Source: Pseudomonas sp. JUb42 (GTDB taxonomy: Bacteria; Pseudomonadota; Gammaproteobacteria; Pseudomonadales; Pseudomonadaceae). Taken from it: 64,000 nucleotides of DNA. Shown in pieces: positions 59,332 through 64,000 of this stretch. The notes beneath the pieces are model-generated. The model did no database searches. It was not told where the DNA came from and was given only the letters and a program-made list of their open reading frames with translations. Made by a program: the position numbers and the translations under genes. Within the stretch, counting starts at the first letter, position 1. Each line of letters starts with the position of its first letter. The DNA is taken from NCBI RefSeq assembly GCF_024807945.1, contig NZ_JANUFD010000021.1, forward strand, positions 1 to 64,000, read 5' to 3'.

Positions 59332-60732
59332 ATGACGCTCGCCGACATAGACTTTCCGATGGTCTTACCTTTTCCATTATTAGCTGCTGCGATAGATGAA
59401 GTCCAGAACACGGTAAAAGCACCTCGGTCGCTGATTCTTTCTACGGCGTTATCTGCTATTGCTGTCGCTATACAGGGCTTATTTGATGTGCGTAAACCAA
59501 ATGGACAACAAGTACCTCTTTCGCTAATGCTTATGACAATTGCAGATTCGGGGGAGCGTAAGTCTACCGTAGATAAAGTGTTTTTCCGAGCCGTTCGTGA
59601 GTTTGAAAAAAAACAAAAATTAATTTATGATTATGCCATAAAGGAGTGGAACTATGAGTTGAAAATTTTAGATGTTAAAATTAATAGGATTTTTGGATTG
59701 ATTAAAAGCAAAACTGCTGTCGAAGAATCGTCAGAATACGAAGAAAACAGAGCTAAATTCCTTGAAAACTCTAAACCTTTAAAACCTAGATTATTCAAGC
59801 TCTTGTATGATGACGCAACTCCAGAAGCCTTGTTCCTTGGACTGTATCGGGACTTGCCAACGGCAGGATTAATTTCTAGTGAGGGCGGGAGTATTTTAAA
59901 AGGAAGAGCTTTAGGTGATCTGCCAAAACACAACGCTATTTGGAGCGGCGATCAAATAACTATAGATCGTAAAAAAGCTGAAAGTTATACCATTACTGAT
60001 GCTCGTCTGACTGTTTCGATTATGATTCAAGAAAGTGCTTTTCTTAGCTACATGGAGACGCGTGGAGAACAATCCAGAGGGTCTGGATTATGGGCAAGGT
60101 TTCTGGTTTGTAAGCCGGAATCAACTCAAGGCTCCCGTATGATGAGTAATGTTACTATGTCATCAGAACATTGTGATAGATTTTCAGAACGTCTACTTGA
60201 ATTGCTCGAGCCAAATATAGAGCTCCTAGAAAATCCAAATAGACCAAAAGCGGTAATAAAGTTTTCTCCTGAGGCTGGCGAAGCGTGGATAGCAATGTTT
60301 AACCGAATTGAACAGGCAATTCGAACAGGTATGCATTATTCAGAAGCGGGTGATCATGCATCAAAGCTTGCCGATAATATTGCAAGAGTGGCGGCTTTAA
60401 TACATTGCTTTGAAGGATTTGAAGGGGACATTTCACTAGAAACCGTGAACATGGCGAATAGCCTTTGTATTTACTATTCTGATGAGTTCATGAAAATTTT
60501 TGTACCGCCACCCCAAGATGAAGTAAATGGGTACGAGCTTTATACTTGGTTGTTGAAAAACCTTCAGCAAGGTCACATGATGACGAAGAACAATATACGT
60601 CAAAAGGCGCCTTCTAAACTTAGGAGCAAAGATATCATAAACAGTGCTTTGGAATTCCTTGTTCAACAAAACAAGATTTACGTAGGAGTTGTGAATAAAA
60701 CTCAATACGTTAGTTTTTCTAGAATTTATTAG
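59332..60732 (+). CDS. DUF3987 (YfjI-like) phage/plasmid protein
   Basis: 466 residues: LPFPLLAAAIDEVQNTVKAPRSLILSTALSAIAVAIQGLFDVRKPNGQQVPLSLMLMTIADSGERKSTVDKVFF, a P-loop-like SGERKST in a RecA-like fold, then YDDATPEALFLGLYRDLPTAGLISSEGGSILKGRALGD and LTVSIMIQESAFLSYMETRGEQSRGSGLWARFLV. Members of this family look like inactive primase-helicases on islands. It is strikingly AT-rich with AAA/ATT codons compared with the surface locus, a sign of transfer. Confidence 0.85.
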   Translation: MTLADIDFPMVLPFPLLAAAIDEVQNTVKAPRSLILSTALSAIAVAIQGLFDVRKPNGQQVPLSLMLMTIADSGERKSTVDKVFFRAVREFEKKQKLIYDYAIKEWNYELKILDVKINRIFGLIKSKTAVEESSEYEENRAKFLENSKPLKPRLFKLLYDDATPEALFLGLYRDLPTAGLISSEGGSILKGRALGDLPKHNAIWSGDQITIDRKKAESYTITDARLTVSIMIQESAFLSYMETRGEQSRGSGLWARFLVCKPESTQGSRMMSNVTMSSEHCDRFSERLLELLEPNIELLENPNRPKAVIKFSPEAGEAWIAMFNRIEQAIRTGMHYSEAGDHASKLADNIARVAALIHCFEGFEGDISLETVNMANSLCIYYSDEFMKIFVPPPQDEVNGYELYTWLLKNLQQGHMMTKNNIRQKAPSKLRSKDIINSALEFLVQQNKIYVGVVNKTQYVSFSRIY

Positions 60733-61138
60733 CTTAACAGAGCTTCTTATTGTTTTTGCAAATTTGCTATAGAAATAGTTTGTATTAGTGAGGAGATTTA
60801 GTCTTGACTAGAGGTTAACTAATTCATTGCTACTAATTTATGATATTCGCTAGAAGACCTATAGTGATGAAACATTTGTTTGTGCTGCCCAACGACTCTC
60901 TCGTCTCTTTGCTTGTTGGCCGCTCCATGCGACAGCACTCGCGACCTGTGTAGGTATTTGCCCATGGCCCCCACCGCCATCTTGTATATCGACACCCGCA
61001 ACGAGCCGCAAAAGGGCAGGGCTACTATGGCGGAATATTGGTGTCTAACGGTGGCTGGTGCAGGGGGACGCCTGGCAGGCTTCCTAACCATTGTTTATGA
61101 CCAGGGTTGTTGCGTAAACCGTAAACCAGGATGATAGT
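60733..61138. other. Intergenic region with a third small-gene relic
   Basis: 406 bp. At 60964-61008 the frame reads MAPTAILYIDTRNEP, close to NPTPILYIDANAP of the gene at 52199, so this is another trace of that family. The rest shows no gene. Confidence 0.45.
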
Positions 61139-62119
61139 TTAATTTGGAAGTTTTCCTTCAGCACACCAGCTTTCCCATTCGTCGATTTGCTCGGTGGTAA
61201 TTAGAGCGTCTTCTCCGTTTGTTCTGTGAAACGCATCGATCCATTTGTCCGGGCAGTTTGAATTACTCAAGGATGGAGAGGTTGCTGGTTGTTGATTTGG
61301 ATACCAAATCTCTCGTTTGTAGGTACCAGAGCTTATCAGAACTCCTTTTTCGTCCCAAGATTGAGACGGGCCATCCCGATAACCATCCTTCATCATGACG
61401 ACGGACATTGGCTTTCCGTTGTCGAACCAGGTTTTTACCAGACCCGATTTTAATCCATTGGAAAATGGAACTTCACCTGTTAGTACCCCTTCACGGCTCC
61501 ATAACCGCATGAGCCCAACGTTAAGACCATTTTTTGCTACGACGTTAGACGTCATTTGTCCTGTGTTTTCGTCCCAAGTTGTTTGTGATCCGTCAGCCTT
61601 TCCATTAGTGCTGTGATATTCAGCAATTAACTTTCCAGAATGAGGGCCATACACCTTTATGTCACCATCGATTAAATCATTTGTAAATTGAGCATGGGCC
61701 AACTGGGTTTTACCATCTGCTGCATAAACATTGATATCGCCGTTGAGTAGCCCGGAAGTATATTCAGCTGTATAACGTTTAACGTTTGTATTGGGGATGT
61801 AGCAGATGGTTAATCCTGATAAATAACCTTTCTTGACTTCCGAAGTACAAATCAGATGCCGCCCATATATGGTGTTTTCACGAGCTTTGGTTTTGTCCAT
61901 AATGTTATTATAGCTTACCAAGAAGTCATTGAAATTTGCCGCCATGCTAATGACGCTTTCGGGAAGGTTGTATGCAGTGCCACTGAATGGTGTATCTTCG
62001 CTTTTCTTGAAGATCTTGCCGTTAGATATCTGCATATTTTTAAAGTCGAGTTCATTTTGACTGCACCCGCCAATTAAAGTAAGTAAAAATGAGAGTAGTG
62101 CTAGGTATAACAAGTTCAT
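61139..62119 (-). CDS. YwqK-family lipoprotein with MORN-like repeats
   Basis: 326 residues. Lipoprotein signal MNLLYLALLSFLLTLIGGCSQ (lipobox IGGC, Cys 19). At least five tandem toxin-antitoxin YwqK/MORN-2 repeats follow: GLLNGDINVYAADGKTQLA, DLIDGDIKVYGPHSGKLIAEY, GKADGSQTTWDENTGQM, NGLNVGLMRLWSREGVL and NGLKSGLVKTWFDNGKPM, each a G-x-x-xG-x-x-x-W/Y-x-x-x-G hairpin. Probably anchored to a membrane facing the periplasm. In other bacteria YwqK-like proteins accompany polymorphic toxins, but no toxin gene is adjacent. AT-rich. Confidence 0.85.
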   Translation of the reverse strand: MNLLYLALLSFLLTLIGGCSQNELDFKNMQISNGKIFKKSEDTPFSGTAYNLPESVISMAANFNDFLVSYNNIMDKTKARENTIYGRHLICTSEVKKGYLSGLTICYIPNTNVKRYTAEYTSGLLNGDINVYAADGKTQLAHAQFTNDLIDGDIKVYGPHSGKLIAEYHSTNGKADGSQTTWDENTGQMTSNVVAKNGLNVGLMRLWSREGVLTGEVPFSNGLKSGLVKTWFDNGKPMSVVMMKDGYRDGPSQSWDEKGVLISSGTYKREIWYPNQQPATSPSLSNSNCPDKWIDAFHRTNGEDALITTEQIDEWESWCAEGKLPN

Positions 62120-62192
62120 GGTTTGGTTCTCTTATAAAAGGTGGATGTATTGGCTCTAAATCATCAGCCAATACAACGTAATACCTCAGCTT

Positions 62193-62954
62193 TCAAAGAA
62201 CAGCAAAAGAGATGTAGGAATCAAAGTAGAAACGCTCAATTTTTAAATTGTTGATCCCTAAAGTTTCTTGAACTGCTAATGTCTCTCCTGGGAAAGACTT
62301 GGCGTTCAACTCATCAAAGACGATAATTGCGCCTTTTGGCATTCTAGGAAGAAATGTTTCGATCAGCGTTTTGGTCGGTTGATAAAGATCTACATCCAGG
62401 TACAAAAGACTTACTACAAGGTGTGGGTTTTGATCGAGGTACGCTTTTGCCGTGTGCGAAATATCTCCCTTTATCAATTCAATTTTCTGAATATGTGATA
62501 GAGGACGGTTGATGTCATAAGTATCTACCGCAGCAAGAACATCTTCGTACGAGGAGCCCCGCAATGCTCCTGGCACAAGTAAGTCGCTATCACTACCAGT
62601 TGTATCCTTAGTATCTATCGAAGGAAACCCATCAAAAGTATCAAATCCAATGATTTTTCGCGTATGGTTAACGGGCTCCAGAATTGAAGAAAGCTTCGCC
62701 CATGCTAACGTGCCCCCTCCTTGAAGGACTCCACCTTCAACGATGCTACCATTGACATTTATTATCTTTTTAAATAATTCATATTTTGTTATGAATTTAG
62801 CGATAGATTGACGACTTGCGTATTTTGCGAATGAATCTAGTTTAATCGATAGAGGATCATTGCTATTTTTAAATAGTATTTCGGATGCTGAGAATTGTTC
62901 AAGATCCTGCAATGATTGATTCTTGGGTTCCCGATATGTAATTGGCTTAGACAT
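62193..62954 (-). CDS. TylF/MycF-like O-methyltransferase
   Basis: 253 residues from MSKPITYREPKNQSL, with AGGA nine bases upstream. VNGSIVEGGVLQGGGTLAWAKLSSILEPVNHTRKIIGFDTFDGFPS is the SAM site of macrocin-type methyltransferases, followed by LIKGDISHTAKAYLDQNPHLVVSLLYLDVDLYQPTKTLIETFLPRMPKGAIIVFDELNAKSFPGET with the metal-binding LDVDLY and DELN. These enzymes methylate sugars or natural products. The start lies within the last codons of the PhyH gene, so the two act together. Confidence 0.85.
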   Translation of the reverse strand: MSKPITYREPKNQSLQDLEQFSASEILFKNSNDPLSIKLDSFAKYASRQSIAKFITKYELFKKIINVNGSIVEGGVLQGGGTLAWAKLSSILEPVNHTRKIIGFDTFDGFPSIDTKDTTGSDSDLLVPGALRGSSYEDVLAAVDTYDINRPLSHIQKIELIKGDISHTAKAYLDQNPHLVVSLLYLDVDLYQPTKTLIETFLPRMPKGAIIVFDELNAKSFPGETLAVQETLGINNLKIERFYFDSYISFAVL

Positions 62955-63717
62955 CAATATTTCCTTTCATGATTGTAGAGGGTGATTTACCACGAGACGT
63001 GTAGCGTAATTGAATGGAGTACCGGATTTCTTCAGAGAAATTTAAATTTGAGGAGTGAACTAGTAAAGAACTAAAAAACAAGGCGTCGTTCTGTGACATT
63101 TCAACGAGTCTAACTTCTCTATCATAGATGCCCATCGGAACACGCTTCTTTCCTGTCACATAGCTGTGTTCCAATCGACCAAGTCTATGTGAGCCTGGCA
63201 TGACCGAGAGGCAGCCTTGAGGAATACTGGTGTTTTGTAGAGGAATCCACACGGTAAGTTCTTCGTCATTACCTTTAACGTAAAAATCATCTTGATGCCA
63301 ATAGGCAAGTTCTTTATATTCGAATGGGATATCGATACGTAGCACGGACTTTAAATATAGCGAAGGGTCTTTAATAAATAGACGAACAATGTCTGTAATT
63401 GGTTTTGATCTGCCGAGATCTATTAGCCTGGCATTGTTTTGTAGTTTTTCATATATTTTTGTGACCGTCTGTGGATTGGTTTTTAGAAAAATCGCTGTAT
63501 CGGGAGAGTGAATATCGTTGCAGGGGTAATGTTCAGAAATCACCACTGATATTAATTTCTCAATGTTTGAAAAGGAATCTATTTTAAATAAATTCTTGGC
63601 GAGATAGTAGCCGTGCTCATTATATTGATTTCCAATGAGTCCCTCTTCATTTGCCTTCGCAGATTTATCCATAATCCTTGTATTTCCAATAAATGGCATA
63701 CGCTCTGGGTTATTCAT
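62947..63717 (-). CDS. Phytanoyl-CoA-dioxygenase-family (PhyH) oxygenase
   Basis: 256 residues. Fe(II)/2-oxoglutarate oxygenase: YWHQDDFYVKGNDEELTVWIPLQNTSIPQGCLSVMPGSHRLGRLEHSY gives HxD (HQD) and the P-GSH signature, and DALFFSSLLVHSSNLNFSEEIRYSIQLRYT gives the distal His and the Arg for 2-oxoglutarate. The start is the ATG at 63717; a TTG one codon earlier is possible. Substrate unknown. Paired with the O-methyltransferase it may hydroxylate then methylate a sugar or small metabolite. Confidence 0.85.
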   Translation of the reverse strand: MNNPERMPFIGNTRIMDKSAKANEEGLIGNQYNEHGYYLAKNLFKIDSFSNIEKLISVVISEHYPCNDIHSPDTAIFLKTNPQTVTKIYEKLQNNARLIDLGRSKPITDIVRLFIKDPSLYLKSVLRIDIPFEYKELAYWHQDDFYVKGNDEELTVWIPLQNTSIPQGCLSVMPGSHRLGRLEHSYVTGKKRVPMGIYDREVRLVEMSQNDALFFSSLLVHSSNLNFSEEIRYSIQLRYTSRGKSPSTIMKGNIDV

Positions 63718-63850
63718 CAATACGGTTCATGCTTCGATGGGTATCCATTAATCTGGCTTTTATCGACATAGCTATCCCTAGACCTCGTAGGTAAGTTGAG
63801 CCGGGTTAGATCTCCCTACGTAGGGGGCAGTCCTAGCTCGCTTTCTGGGC

Positions 63851-63873
63851 AATACTACCAAAACGGTAGTATT
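63851..63873. promoter_or_regulatory. Palindromic operator candidate
   Basis: AATACTACC-AAAAC-GGTAGTATT, perfect 9-bp arms, 51 bp before the XRE-type gene and between divergent genes. It is a likely binding site for that repressor. A second palindrome (ccctacgtaggg) lies at about 63814. Confidence 0.6.
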
Positions 63874-63923
63874 TAAAAAAGCCCATGTCTTCACGATGCC
63901 GCTTTTGCATCTGGACTGAGCTG

Positions 63924-64000
63924 ATGTCTCTTTTAGGTAAGCGGATCAAGCATGCGCGTCTCTTGGCTGGACTCTCCCAAGAGGGTCTGGGGCTTGAGGC
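63924..64000 (+). CDS. XRE-family regulator, N-terminal part (runs off the window)
   Basis: MSLLGKRIKHARLLAGLSQEGLGLEA, open to the last base. LGKRIKHARLLAGLSQEGLG is the first half of an XRE/Cro-type helix-turn-helix. Partner domains lie outside the window. Confidence 0.7.
   Translation, partial: MSLLGKRIKHARLLAGLSQEGLGLE

Noticed and set aside
63800..63830. Riboswitch or terminator at ccctacgtaggg
   Set aside because: Only a short palindrome is present, without further pairing or a T-run.

Overview
The window looks like DNA of a Pseudomonas of the fluorescens/putida type. The evidence is the codon use, several families of Pseudomonas-style REP hairpin pairs, a BdlA-like PAS chemoreceptor, an HBM-type chemoreceptor, an IS66-family element and a fragment of the pel exopolysaccharide gene pelG. 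No rRNA or tRNA gene was seen. An iteron-type plasmid replicon (rep gene, 13 iterons, parA/parG-like pair, Tus-like terminator protein, integrase) sits in the middle, so the window is either part of a large plasmid or a chromosomal region that has absorbed one.

Layout. 0-4.5 kb: the end of an AraC-type regulator, three tiny unknown genes, and an intact IS66-family element whose far end cuts into pelG. 4.6-10.4 kb: a RelBE-like toxin-antitoxin pair, a ModA-like binding protein, a GT2 glycosyltransferase, a hypothetical gene, a BdlA-like receptor and the first of three copies of a small secreted repeat-protein cassette. 10.7-19.7 kb, all on the minus strand: a seven-gene glycan-tailoring operon downstream of a 620-aa DUF4214 surface-protein gene. 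19.8-24.8 kb: the second cassette copy, hipBA, the third cassette copy and a chemoreceptor. 25-31.3 kb: the plasmid maintenance module. 31.6-51.8 kb: a surface-layer locus made of a type I secretion system, gmd, an ABC-type O-polysaccharide exporter (wzm/wzt), glycosyltransferases, a methyltransferase, a 764-aa DUF4214/RTX-like protein with strong codon bias, and a SapC-family gene. 52-64 kb: an accessory region poorer in G+C with decayed small genes, a damaged toxin-antitoxin pair, an inovirus Gp2-like gene, a RadC/Gp3-like/YqaJ/DUF932 operon, a DUF3987 gene, a YwqK-like lipoprotein and a PhyH/O-methyltransferase pair.

How the genes may work together (inference). The two DUF4214 proteins share N- and C-terminal regions and look like type I secretion substrates. 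The export genes run into gmd with a 4-bp stop/start overlap, and a Wzm/Wzt polysaccharide exporter follows. This resembles the Caulobacter arrangement, in which S-layer secretion genes adjoin O-polysaccharide genes needed to anchor the layer. SapC is named from the Campylobacter fetus S-layer export operon. The best candidate for an undescribed system is therefore a glycan-anchored or glycosylated surface layer in Pseudomonas, with a second paralogue and tailoring operon about 30 kb away.

Other striking items are a Tus-like protein with a nearby inverted pair of candidate Ter sites, a nested palindrome of rare codons inside a glycosyltransferase gene that resembles the repeats around par and rep, and the triplicated secreted repeat-protein cassette.
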